The translations under genes were made by a program, and so were the position numbers. 64,000 bases of DNA from Salipiger thiooxidans (GTDB lineage: Bacteria > Pseudomonadota > Alphaproteobacteria > Rhodobacterales > Rhodobacteraceae), in the NCBI RefSeq assembly GCF_900102075.1, contig NZ_FNAV01000019.1:17126-81125 (forward strand), read 5' to 3'. The notes beneath the pieces are model-generated. The model had not been told where the DNA came from. It saw nothing but the letters and a program-made list of their open reading frames with translations, and did not search any database. This document shows, in pieces, positions 8,148 to 16,048 of the stretch (position 1 is its first letter; every line of letters begins with the position of its first letter).

Positions 8148-9521
8148 TCAGAGCCTTTCGGTTGTCGTTTCGGCAATCTCGCTGCCGAGGTTTTGATTCA
8201 GAAGCGCGCGCGCCTCGGCCAGACGCGAGAGCGCGGCGGTATCATCCGCTTCGCTCTCGGCTGCTTCGGCGAGCCGGTCGTCAGCGAGGGGGTCAGTCGG
8301 GCGCCCATCCACGAGGACTTCGTAGTGCAGGTTCGGACCTGTCGCCGTACCAGTCGCGCCGACGCGGCCGATCACGTCTCCCGCCGCAACGCGTTGGCCT
8401 TGTGCCAAGTCTTCCGGCACGGCGCTCAGATGCGCGTAGCGCGTCATGGTGTCGGAGCCGTGCGAGATTTCGACCACGCGACCATATCCGCCGCGCCAGC
8501 CGATGAAACTGACCCGCCCCGGTGCCGTCGCTTGAACCGGTGTCCCACGTGCCGCTGCGAAATCGACGCCGGTGTGCATCCGGACGTTGCCAAAGACCGG
8601 ATGCGTGCGGCGCCCGAACACCGAGCTGAGGCGCGCACCCTCGACCGGCTGTGCGAAGACGCGCAGCACCTCGCCATCGACGTAGATCGTCGCCTGACCG
8701 CTGCCGTCGTCCGGCCATACGATCTCGTAAAGCGAACCGCCGATCTCCAGTGCGGCGAAGGCAAGCTCGGGCTGTCCGATCCTGTCCTCGCCGACCCGCG
8801 CCTCGCGCCAGAGAAGCCTTAGTGTTTCGCCACCGGCCATCTCGCGGCGGAAATCCACGGTCCCACCCAGCATCTGCGCAAGGTCCACGGAAAAACGGGC
8901 GGGTATGCCGGCTTCGTCGAGTGCCGCGAAGATCGAGCTGTCGATCACCGCTTCGCCGGCAAGGGTTACGATCTCCGGATCCGGAGCCACGACCTGTGTG
9001 GACAACTGCTCGCCGAAAACCACCTCGATCCGCACTCCGTCCTCGACGGCGAGTGAGACGGTGCGGGGGCTGCCGTCCACGGTCGAAGCGACAGTGACCG
9101 AGTGCCCCGGCCGCAGCCGTCGCAGATCGTATTCCGCGCCAAGCGCGAGGGCAACTTCGGCTCTGTCAGGTGCCGCAAGTCCAGCTTCGGACAGCAAGAA
9201 ATCGAGCGTCTCGCCAGGTGCAATGTCGCGCGACCACATCGACAGCGGTGGCTCGATCGCCCTTACCGGCCTGTCGGCAAACGCGACCTGCAGAAGGGGC
9301 AGGGGGCCTAGGTTGGGTGCATCTTCTGCCCATACCGTCACGGGCAGCGTCACGAAGATGTCAACGTTCTGGGGGGCGTCAGGACGCTGGGGCATCCAAT
9401 TACCTGCCGAGGCAAGTTCCGGCGGCACGGGTTCTTTCGACAGAACATCGGAGATGACGATAGCTGCCCCCGAAACCGTCCCCAAAATTGCGACAACCGC
9501 CGCCAAAGTTCTGAGCCTCAT
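8148..9521 (-). CDS. M23-family peptidoglycan endopeptidase
   Basis: Envelope-anchored 457-residue protein. It begins with one hydrophobic segment, has a long mixed region and ends with an M23 (LytM) domain. Zinc-site motifs are HTGVDFAA, TRYAHLS and NLHYEV, all present, so it should be catalytic. ATG 9521 is chosen because it overlaps the stop of the upstream SCO gene as ATGA; the frame is open further upstream only as a shadow of that gene. It joins two L,D-transpeptidases in suggesting wall remodelling under metal stress. Confidence 0.87.
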   Translation of the reverse strand: MRLRTLAAVVAILGTVSGAAIVISDVLSKEPVPPELASAGNWMPQRPDAPQNVDIFVTLPVTVWAEDAPNLGPLPLLQVAFADRPVRAIEPPLSMWSRDIAPGETLDFLLSEAGLAAPDRAEVALALGAEYDLRRLRPGHSVTVASTVDGSPRTVSLAVEDGVRIEVVFGEQLSTQVVAPDPEIVTLAGEAVIDSSIFAALDEAGIPARFSVDLAQMLGGTVDFRREMAGGETLRLLWREARVGEDRIGQPELAFAALEIGGSLYEIVWPDDGSGQATIYVDGEVLRVFAQPVEGARLSSVFGRRTHPVFGNVRMHTGVDFAAARGTPVQATAPGRVSFIGWRGGYGRVVEISHGSDTMTRYAHLSAVPEDLAQGQRVAAGDVIGRVGATGTATGPNLHYEVLVDGRPTDPLADDRLAEAAESEADDTAALSRLAEARALLNQNLGSEIAETTTERL

Positions 9522-10144
9522 GTTGCCCCCTCCATTTCTTCTTCCAGCGCGCGGCGAATTTTCGGCACCGCGAATTCTCTTGGTTCGTGATAGTCGATCA
9601 TGGTGACGAACCGCCCAGAGGCTGCGAACAGGAAGACGCTCGCGGTGTGGTTCATCGTGTAATCGCCGCTCCCCGTCGGCACCCGCTCGTAGGTGGCGCG
9701 GAAGCCGTCCGCGACGCGCGCGATCTGCTCTTCCGGTCCCGTCCAGCCACGGATCGCAGGATGGAAGTAGCCGACATATTCGGCCATCGTTTCGACAGTG
9801 TCGCGCTCGGGATCGACCGTGATGAAAACCACGTTCATCTCGTCGGCCTCGTCTCCCAGATCGTCGAGCCATCCCGAAATGTCCGAGAGCGTGGTCGGGC
9901 AGACATCGGGACAGTAGGTGAAGCCGAAGAACGCCATCGTCGGGCGACCGATCAGGGTTTCCGGCCCGACCGCGTTGTCTTCATGATCCGTCAGACGGAA
10001 ATCCATCTCGGTCAGGGCCACAGGCCGCTGCCCGACAGGAGCGGGAGCACCGGGTCCATCGACCTGCCACCAACCGACGAAGAGCATCAGGGCGACCGCC
10101 CCGACACCAGCCGCGCCGTACCCCAGGATCGCCCGTCGCCGCAT
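9518..10144 (-). CDS. SCO1/SenC-type copper chaperone
   Basis: 208-residue membrane-anchored thioredoxin-fold protein. One N-terminal transmembrane segment is followed by the copper/thiol motif CPDVCP in FFGFTYCPDVCP and the conserved histidine in YTMNHTASVFLF. SCO proteins deliver copper to the CuA site of cytochrome oxidase or act as thiol oxidoreductases. The ATG overlaps the stop of the PCuAC gene by one base, and the stop overlaps the M23 gene start. One of three SCO paralogues in the window. Confidence 0.9.
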   Translation of the reverse strand: MRRRAILGYGAAGVGAVALMLFVGWWQVDGPGAPAPVGQRPVALTEMDFRLTDHEDNAVGPETLIGRPTMAFFGFTYCPDVCPTTLSDISGWLDDLGDEADEMNVVFITVDPERDTVETMAEYVGYFHPAIRGWTGPEEQIARVADGFRATYERVPTGSGDYTMNHTASVFLFAASGRFVTMIDYHEPREFAVPKIRRALEEEMEGAT

Positions 10145-10611
10145 CAGTCCTCTGGCCCCCGCGCGGCGATGCCGAGGATCGGCACCTCGACCGTCACTTC
10201 GCCTCCGTCGTCGAAAAGCAGGGTCAGCGGAAAGGTTTCCCCTTCCGTCATCGGTTCTTGCAGCCGCATCAGCATTGCGTGCAGGCCCCCCGGTTCGAGC
10301 GCGACGCTCTCGCCCGGGGCGATCGCGATCTCCCCCGCCGGGCTCATGGAACTCACACCTTCGGCATTTGTCTTCGTCTCGTGGATTTCGGGCATCATCG
10401 CGAGCGGTGTTGCAAGGCCGATCAGCGTCACTGGCTCGTCGCCAGTGTTGCGGATCGTCATGTAAGCGGCCCCGGGACGGTTCATCCCGATGGAGGCGCG
10501 GGACCACGCGTTCACGACGACAACATCCTCGGGTCCGGCCAGCGCGGGCACCGAGAGCCCTCCAAGGGTCAAAAGCGCCGCCAGTGTGCCGGTCAAAGTA
10601 TGCTTTTTCAT
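10144..10611 (-). CDS. periplasmic copper chaperone PCuAC
   Basis: 155-residue exported protein with signal peptide ending VPALAG. It carries the PCuA(C) copper-site pattern: His-Glu-Thr (EIHETKT), a downstream Met (SSMSP) and the HAM motif (GGLHAMLM). PCuAC proteins bind Cu(I) in the periplasm and cooperate with SCO proteins in loading cytochrome oxidase; the adjoining SCO gene fits that pairing. Confidence 0.9.
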   Translation of the reverse strand: MKKHTLTGTLAALLTLGGLSVPALAGPEDVVVVNAWSRASIGMNRPGAAYMTIRNTGDEPVTLIGLATPLAMMPEIHETKTNAEGVSSMSPAGEIAIAPGESVALEPGGLHAMLMRLQEPMTEGETFPLTLLFDDGGEVTVEVPILGIAARGPED

Positions 10612-10634
10612 CGTTCTGATTCTGCCCTTTCCAT

Positions 10635-11294
10635 TCAGCTTTGCGCGGCAGCGACTTCGGCAGCCACCAATCGCCGCAGTTCTGCCTCTCCGAACGGATC
10701 GAGCGGCTTGCCGTTCACGAAGAATGTGGGCGTCTGGCGAATTCCCACGGTCTCGACGTCAGCACGATCCTGGTTCAGGATCGCCACGACATCGGGTGCC
10801 AGCATTTGCGTGCGCGCGGCCTCGGCATCGAGTCCGGCCGTGGCGGCGATCTGAAGGATCAGGCCAGGCTCCGGGGCACCGTGCGACGCCCATCTCGGCT
10901 GTTCCCGCAGAACGGCCTCGAGCACCGGCACGTAAACGTCCTGCATGCGCGCCGCCTCGAGCACGCGGATGGCTTCCTCGGATGCCGCGCCGTGGAAGGG
11001 CGTGTAGCGGATCACGACGCGAACCGCGTCGCCATGTTCCGCCATGATGTCTTTGACGATTGGGTGAAACGCGCGACAGGCCTCGCAAGCCGGGTCGAAA
11101 AATTCAACGATCGTGACGGGCGCATCCGCAGGCCCGAGGATGGGCGAGTAGGGGCGGATCATCGCGTCCGCAAGTTCCGGAGCAACAGGCTCGGCTTCGG
11201 CCACCGGGCCGGGGCGGTTTGCAAACCAGGTGGCTCCGGCGAAACCGGCGACGCCGAGGGCGAGAACGGACAGGATCAGGCCGCGTCGGTTCAT
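10635..11294 (-). CDS. DsbA-like thiol:disulfide oxidoreductase
   Basis: 219-residue exported or membrane-anchored protein with a DsbA/DsbG-like thioredoxin domain. The active site CEAC is at residues 70-73 (FFDPACEACRAF) and the cis-Pro loop is RQTPTFFVNG. The start overlaps the dsbB stop by 4 nt, so the two are probably co-translated as an oxidase/re-oxidase pair. An N-terminal hydrophobic run near residues 8-24 probably anchors it or is cleaved. Confidence 0.88.
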   Translation of the reverse strand: MNRRGLILSVLALGVAGFAGATWFANRPGPVAEAEPVAPELADAMIRPYSPILGPADAPVTIVEFFDPACEACRAFHPIVKDIMAEHGDAVRVVIRYTPFHGAASEEAIRVLEAARMQDVYVPVLEAVLREQPRWASHGAPEPGLILQIAATAGLDAEAARTQMLAPDVVAILNQDRADVETVGIRQTPTFFVNGKPLDPFGEAELRRLVAAEVAAAQS

Positions 11295-11713
11295 GTTCGT
11301 GTGTCCTTCAATGAAAGGGCCGACAGCGCCCCGATCAGCGCGAAGGCGGCGAGCGCCATCAGCGGGATCGGGATGCCGAAGACCAGTTGGTTGTCATCGG
11401 TGCAAGAGGGGCCGGTGGCCGTGCAGGGTTGGATGCGTCCGGGAACAAGACCGACGTACAGCCCCATGTGCCAGAGGGCGATTGCGCCGCCGCCAAGCGC
11501 CAATGCGATGCCGTAGCGCCCCACGCGGCCGTCCCGCCACCAAAGGCCGAGCCCGAGGACAATGGCCAAGGGAAACATGAAGGCGCGCTGGAACCAGCAC
11601 AGCACACAGGGCGTCTGCCCCAGCACCTCGCCGATGAAAAGCACGGCAAGCGAGGCGACAAGCGCGATGATCCACGCCAGCCCGAGGGCTGTTTCTCCGG
11701 ATATGCGGTTCAT
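11291..11713 (-). CDS. dsbB: disulfide bond formation protein B
   Basis: 140-residue inner-membrane protein with four hydrophobic segments. The two redox pairs of DsbB are visible: CVLC (Cys36, Cys39) and Cys97/Cys104 in QPCTATGPSC. It would reoxidise the adjacent DsbA-like protein and pass electrons to quinone. It sits 5 bp after the first SCO gene of the operon. Confidence 0.9.
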   Translation of the reverse strand: MNRISGETALGLAWIIALVASLAVLFIGEVLGQTPCVLCWFQRAFMFPLAIVLGLGLWWRDGRVGRYGIALALGGGAIALWHMGLYVGLVPGRIQPCTATGPSCTDDNQLVFGIPIPLMALAAFALIGALSALSLKDTRT

Positions 11714-11718
11714 GTCGA

Positions 11719-12321
11719 TCAGATCCTCTCTTCCAGATCGGCGAGAATCTCTTCGGCCGGGGTGCCGTAGGGCCAGGAGTCGGCAAAGCCCGCGTCGGGA
11801 TCGAAGAGGAACAGATGCGACGTGTGGCCCATCGTGTAACCATCCGGCGCCGCAGCCTCTTCGACGCGTTCAAAGAAGATCGGAAACGTCTCGGATGTGG
11901 CGGCGATTTGTTCCGGCGTGCCCGTCAGCCCGATGATGCCCGCATCGAACAGCGGGACGTATTCGGCGAGTGCGGCGGGCGTGTCCCGTTCGGGGTCGAT
12001 TGTTATGAAAATCGGCTGGACCTTGGCGGCATCGTCGCCCAGACCGTCCATCACCGCCGCGACCTCTGACAGGGTCGTCGGGCAGACGTCGGGACAGTTG
12101 GTGAAGCCGAAAAACACCAGCATCCAGCGCCCCGCAAAGTCCTCCTCGGTTCGAACCATACCCTGGTGGTCCGTTAGTTCGAATTTAGCGAAAAAAGGCG
12201 GTTCGGCGTCGGTTCGGGCGCGGTCGGCACGATAGTCGGACCAGAGCAAAAGCCATACGAAGGCAAGCGCTGCCACGCCTGCCAAAACCCAAAGAAACTT
12301 CTGTGCCGATGTAAGGGACAA
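11719..12321 (-). CDS. SCO1/SenC-type copper chaperone, first gene of the leftward operon
   Basis: 200-residue SCO protein with one N-terminal membrane anchor, CPDVCP at residues 76-81 and the partner histidines in YTMGHTSHLF. The start is a TTG at 12321 preceded by AACAGG; no ATG is available before the promoter at 12357-12387. It is the promoter-proximal gene of ten tightly packed genes running to lnt, several with 1-4 nt overlaps. Confidence 0.87.
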   Translation of the reverse strand: MSLTSAQKFLWVLAGVAALAFVWLLLWSDYRADRARTDAEPPFFAKFELTDHQGMVRTEEDFAGRWMLVFFGFTNCPDVCPTTLSEVAAVMDGLGDDAAKVQPIFITIDPERDTPAALAEYVPLFDAGIIGLTGTPEQIAATSETFPIFFERVEEAAAPDGYTMGHTSHLFLFDPDAGFADSWPYGTPAEEILADLEERI

Positions 12322-12356
12322 TCCTGTTCGCCTGTTTTTGATTCTTATTGCATGTG

Positions 12357-12387
12357 CGGATACATCCTCTAGCCGCTAGAGGTTCAA
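12357..12387 (-). promoter_or_regulatory. MerR-type promoter of the leftward envelope/metal operon
   Basis: Read on the minus strand: -35 TTGAAC (12387-12382), 19-bp spacer with the near-perfect dyad CCTCTAGCGGCTAGAGG, -10 TATCCG (12362-12357). It lies in the gap between the operon and the divergent MerR gene at 12493, the usual place for an operator serving both. Confidence 0.8.
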
Positions 12388-12492
12388 GCACGAAATCATG
12401 GTATAGCTTGAACTCACGCGTCTGTGAATCCGACACTTGTTTATTCCGACGGCAAAACCTACACAAACTGTATCTTTTTCATGGAGGCTAAA

Positions 12493-12909
12493 ATGCTCAC
12501 GATCGGTAATCTGTCAAAGAAGACTGGCACAAAAGTGCAGACCATCCGGTACTACGAACAGATCGGACTCATGCCCGAACCTGGCAGAACCGAAGGCGGA
12601 CAGAGGCGCTACGACAATGCACAGCTCGACCGACTGTCCTTCATCCGCCATTCGCGGCAACTTGGTTTCTCGCTCGATGCGATCCGCGAGCTGCTCGACC
12701 TCAGCGACCATCCCAACCGCCCCTGCGACGAGGCAGATGCCATCGCGCGTCGCCAGCTCAAACAGGTGGAGCAGCGCATGGCCCGCCTGAAGGCGCTGCG
12801 CACGGAACTGAAACGGATGGTCCACGAGTGCAGCGGCGGGCGGACCGCGGATTGCCGGGTGCTCGAAGTGCTGCGAGACCATTCGGAATGCTTGACCGAG
12901 CACGAGTAA
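12493..12909 (+). CDS. MerR-family metal regulator, PbrR/CadR/ZntR-like
   Basis: 138-residue transcription activator. The winged-helix MerR domain is at residues 1-70 (TIRYYEQIGL), then a coiled dimer helix, then a metal loop. Cys78, Cys113 and Cys121 match the three-cysteine divalent-metal set known in PbrR; an extra Cys133 lies near the end. ATG 12493 is chosen because GGAGG precedes it and the MerR fold starts at LTIGNLS. It is divergent from the SCO/Dsb/ZIP/LspA/Lnt operon and most likely controls the four TTGAA(C/G)-19-bp promoters at 678, 1862, 12357 and 13633. The exact metal is not resolved. Confidence 0.88.
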   Translation: MLTIGNLSKKTGTKVQTIRYYEQIGLMPEPGRTEGGQRRYDNAQLDRLSFIRHSRQLGFSLDAIRELLDLSDHPNRPCDEADAIARRQLKQVEQRMARLKALRTELKRMVHECSGGRTADCRVLEVLRDHSECLTEHE

Positions 12910-13003
12910 ATCGGGGCCTGAAGGAATTCAGCCAACATTCCGGCTGGAACGCAAATCAGCCGTGGAAGTTATTGTGTCGTACAACACAGGCTGGAACCAC
13001 AAA

Positions 13004-13603
13004 ATGGCCGCTAGACAAGATTCAATGGAGAGACGAACACTTTGGATCGTTCTAGCGCTCAATATCGGTTTGGCTGTGGCCTTTTTCGCAACAGGCGCCT
13101 TCGGCGACTCAAGTGCCCTGATCGCCAACGGGCTCGATAACCTCTCCGACAGCTTCGTCTACGCGATCAGCCTTTTCGCTTTGTCCCGATCCGACAAATG
13201 GAAACGCGGGGCGGCGAACATCTCCGGTGGGCTGCTGATCCTGTTCGCTGCAGGCATCCTCTACGATGCGTGGCGCCGCTACATCGGCGGGTCAGATCCG
13301 CTCGGGACGATCATGATCGCCATGGCCCTGATTGCGGCGGCCATCAACGCAGTCTGCGTCTGGCTGCTCGCTAAGCTCAAAAATCCGGACGTCAACATCC
13401 GCGCGGCCAACACCTTCAGTTACAACGATTTCGCCGCGAACCTCGGAATCGTCTTGGCTGGCGGCCTCGTCGCCTGGCTGGGAACCAACTGGCCGGACCT
13501 CTTCGTCGGCGTGATTGTCGCCGGGATCGCGGCCTGGGGAGGTATCGACATCCTGCGCGACGCACATGGCGAACACCACAAAGCGGTTCACACGGACAAA
13601 TAG
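13004..13603 (+). CDS. short CDF-like cation transporter
   Basis: About 199 residues with five to six hydrophobic segments, resembling the transmembrane part of cation diffusion facilitators. The first metal-site helix reads NGLDNLSDSF, and a second-half helix has NTFSYNDFAAN where classic CDFs have HxxxD. It lacks the cytosolic C-terminal domain found in the CDF gene at 14445. Start is uncertain: ATG 13004, ATG 13025 and GTG 12962 are all in frame. It directly follows the MerR gene and is probably co-transcribed. Confidence 0.75.
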   Translation: MAARQDSMERRTLWIVLALNIGLAVAFFATGAFGDSSALIANGLDNLSDSFVYAISLFALSRSDKWKRGAANISGGLLILFAAGILYDAWRRYIGGSDPLGTIMIAMALIAAAINAVCVWLLAKLKNPDVNIRAANTFSYNDFAANLGIVLAGGLVAWLGTNWPDLFVGVIVAGIAAWGGIDILRDAHGEHHKAVHTDK

Positions 13604-13632
13604 TTGAGGGAGATTCTTTCTGAAGGAAAGGG

Positions 13633-13663
13633 TTGAAGCTACAGTAACTATAGCAATTAGGCT
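13633..13663 (+). promoter_or_regulatory. MerR-type promoter of the transglutaminase-CDF pair
   Basis: The -35 TTGAAG (13633-13638) and -10 TAGGCT (13658-13663) are separated by 19 bp containing the dyad CTACAGTAACTATAG. This core resembles CadR/PbrR operators. The expected start near 13670 leaves a short leader with AGGAG at 13681. Confidence 0.78.
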
Positions 13664-13693
13664 TGTTGCAAGACGATTCGAGGAGCGACTCCG

Positions 13694-14455
13694 TTGCAGA
13701 TGACCGACCCCCAACTTGCACCCACCAAACTACTGGATTTTGATGCCGCGCCTCTTGCGCATCTAATTGAGACCCGCAGCTGGCGCGCCTTATCCGAATA
13801 CGAACGGATCGGAGCAGTCTATGATTTCGTTCGGAATGAAATTGCGTTCGGATACAATCGAGCTGACGATATCCCCGCATCCGAGGTGCTTTCCGACGGC
13901 TACGGGCAGTGCAATACCAAAGGCACGCTCTTGATGGCGCTGCTGCGTGGTATCGGCATTCGTTGCCGGTTGCATGGCTTCACGATCCACAAAGGCTTGC
14001 AGCGCGGTGTTGTCCCAGAGTTGGTGTATCCGCTTGCTCCGCGGGAAATTCTCCACTCATGGGTTGAGATCGAATATCAAGGGGCCTGGATCAACCTTGA
14101 AGGCTTCATCCTGGATGACGCTTTCTTAAAAGTCCTTCAAACGTCTTTCTCGAACACAGACAGTCTCTGCGGTTATGGCGCGGGCACGGATTGCCTTGGC
14201 GCGCCTCCCGTCACCTGGAACGGAGAAGATACCTACATTCAGAAAACCGGCATTGTGCAAGATTTTGGCGTGTACGATTCGCCGGACGCCTTCTATTTGT
14301 CCCATGAGCAATCCTTTGGATGGCTGCGTAGCGCCCTTTACCGTCATATCATACGCCACTGGATGAATGCGCGCGTACGTGGTTTCCGCAGCGGCCGCCT
14401 GAAGACTGACCGACGCGCGACACACGCGCACGCGGAGCCTGCCAATGCCACATGA
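13694..14455 (+). CDS. transglutaminase-like cysteine protease-fold protein
   Basis: 253-residue protein with a transglutaminase-like core: nucleophile Cys in GYGQCNTKG, His in LHSWVEIE and an acidic residue following in NLEGF. No signal peptide is evident. TTG 13694 has AGGAG 8 nt upstream; ATG 13700 is the alternative. The C-terminus is basic and His-containing. It overlaps the downstream CDF gene by 11 nt and both lie under a MerR-type promoter, so a role in metal handling is likely, but I do not know the substrate. Confidence 0.75.
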   Translation: MQMTDPQLAPTKLLDFDAAPLAHLIETRSWRALSEYERIGAVYDFVRNEIAFGYNRADDIPASEVLSDGYGQCNTKGTLLMALLRGIGIRCRLHGFTIHKGLQRGVVPELVYPLAPREILHSWVEIEYQGAWINLEGFILDDAFLKVLQTSFSNTDSLCGYGAGTDCLGAPPVTWNGEDTYIQKTGIVQDFGVYDSPDAFYLSHEQSFGWLRSALYRHIIRHWMNARVRGFRSGRLKTDRRATHAHAEPANAT

Positions 14456-15401
14456 CCACGGGCACGCGCATATCGATCCGAATTCTGGGGACCGGCGGGT
14501 TGCCATCGCCATCTGGGCAAACGGGCTACTTACCGTTGCGCAAGTCGTCGGGGGCATATTCTCGGGCAGTCTGGCACTGATCGCCGATGCGCTGCACAAC
14601 TTTTCCGATATGGCCTCGCTTGTCATTGCCTTCGCCGCACGCAAGATCGCGCGCCGCCCGGCCGATGAGCGCATGACCTTCGGCTATGGCCGGGTCGAAA
14701 TCGTCGCGGCCCTGATTAACTACACCACCCTCATCGTGATCGGCTTCTATCTGATCTACGAAGGTGGCATGCGCATGATTGATCCACCCGAAGTCATGGG
14801 GTGGACCGTCGTCATTCTCGGTGGAATTGCGCTTGTGGTCGACACGCTGACCGCAATGCTGACCTATTCGATGCAGAAGGGGAGCGTGAACATCCGCGCG
14901 CTTTTCCTGCATAACCTGTCGGACGCGCTTGCTTCAGTCGCGGTTATCGTCGGTGGGTCGCTGATCATCCTTTACGACATGCGTTGGGTCGATCCTGCCA
15001 TCACCATCGGCATCGCCATCTACATCCTGTATCTGTCTTTCACTGAAATAGGCGGCCCAATCCGAACCCTGATGCTCGGGAGCCCGCCGGACATCGACAA
15101 CGAGGCCGTCGTCGAAGCGATGCGGAAAGTCGAAGGCGTCGCCGACGTCCACCACGTCCATCTCTGGCAAATGCAAGAGCACGAGGCTGCGCTCGACTGC
15201 CATGTCGTCGTGGCAGCCGAGGGGTGGTCGAAGATTGAAGAGATCAAGAGCGCGATTAAGAAGCGGCTGAAGGGAGAATTCGGCATCAGCCATTCCAGCC
15301 TCGAATTCGAGCACGAGGATCGCGCTCATCAGAACGCCGATCTCTATGGTCACGGTAATTCGAGAGATGGGGAGGAAACTCATACTCACGAAAAAAGCTG
15401 A
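14445..15401 (+). CDS. CDF cation-efflux transporter (CzcD/ZitB-like)
   Basis: 318-residue inner-membrane proton/metal antiporter. Six hydrophobic segments include metal-site helices ALHNFSDMA and FLHNLSDALA, each bearing the HxxxD pair typical of zinc-transporting CDFs. The C-terminal cytosolic domain contains HHVHLWQM, and both ends are His-rich (HDHGHAH at the start, HTHEKS at the end). It overlaps the preceding gene by 11 nt. Export of Zn, Cd or Co from the cytosol is the family role. Confidence 0.92.
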   Translation: MPHDHGHAHIDPNSGDRRVAIAIWANGLLTVAQVVGGIFSGSLALIADALHNFSDMASLVIAFAARKIARRPADERMTFGYGRVEIVAALINYTTLIVIGFYLIYEGGMRMIDPPEVMGWTVVILGGIALVVDTLTAMLTYSMQKGSVNIRALFLHNLSDALASVAVIVGGSLIILYDMRWVDPAITIGIAIYILYLSFTEIGGPIRTLMLGSPPDIDNEAVVEAMRKVEGVADVHHVHLWQMQEHEAALDCHVVVAAEGWSKIEEIKSAIKKRLKGEFGISHSSLEFEHEDRAHQNADLYGHGNSRDGEETHTHEKS

Positions 15402-15566
15402 CCGAGCATGAGGACATCATTACCTCATTTGCGACGGCAAGTTGACGTCGACCAACGTCAAGTGGACTGATGAACCTTTGCATGAGCAACTGGCTGCGAA
15501 GGGCAGTAACGAAGGTCTGAGGCGGATACACTACAGGGGTATCACGTCCAAGTTACAGAATGTCAC

Positions 15567-15597
15567 TTGACCTCCCCTTGCTGGAAGGTTGTAGCAG
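15567..15597 (+). promoter_or_regulatory. CueR-type copper promoter
   Basis: The -35 TTGACC (15567-15572) and -10 TAGCAG (15592-15597) flank a 19-bp spacer with the copper-type dyad CTCCCCTTGCTGGAAG. Transcription is expected to start at about 15604-15605, the same place as the ATG of the small exported protein. The 15402-15566 interval has no other supported feature. Confidence 0.78.
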
Positions 15598-15604
15598 TAA
15601 CTGT

Positions 15605-15964
15605 ATGACCTGCGTTTTTCGCCTTGTTTTGATTCTCATGCTGACCTTCGGTGCAGTGACTGCGCCGGATATGTCGTCGGCCAGTATGTCAATCACGGCT
15701 ATGGCGCAGATGGAACCCACCGAAAGCGCGGATGGCCGTTGCGGCGGGTGCGATCCCACCGGATTTGCTGAGGGCACTGCCTGTGAAGGTGGGTGTCCTG
15801 TTCCTTGCGGCCCCAGCGGTACTTCTGGCCTCCTTGCCAAGATGCCGTCAGCGCGGCTCACGAGGCCTTTTGGTACTGCCGTCCGGGGTGCCGAACCTCT
15901 GATCTCACTCGGCACGAATCCGTCGCTTGATCCATTCCCTCCCAAACTGCCTCTCGGAACCTGA
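15605..15964 (+). CDS. small Cys-rich exported protein, possibly leaderless
   Basis: 119 residues. An N-terminal hydrophobic segment (about 4-20) is followed by a Cys-rich part with CGGC, a CEGGCPVPCG cluster and a proline-rich tail. ATG 15605 coincides with the expected start of the CueR-type promoter, implying a leaderless message; no ribosome site precedes it. The layout (signal, short metal-site-like region, tail with PPxxP) resembles the protein at 27904. A periplasmic copper-binding or sensing role is inferred only. The next downstream gene is a multicopper oxidase 84 bp away. Confidence 0.55.
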   Translation: MTCVFRLVLILMLTFGAVTAPDMSSASMSITAMAQMEPTESADGRCGGCDPTGFAEGTACEGGCPVPCGPSGTSGLLAKMPSARLTRPFGTAVRGAEPLISLGTNPSLDPFPPKLPLGT

Positions 15965-16048
15965 AACCGGCCTCGCCTGCTGCGAGGCCTGATTGTTGCC
16001 TTGGCCGAAGCTGGCTGAGTGCGACCTTTTCAGATCAAGGCCGTTGCG

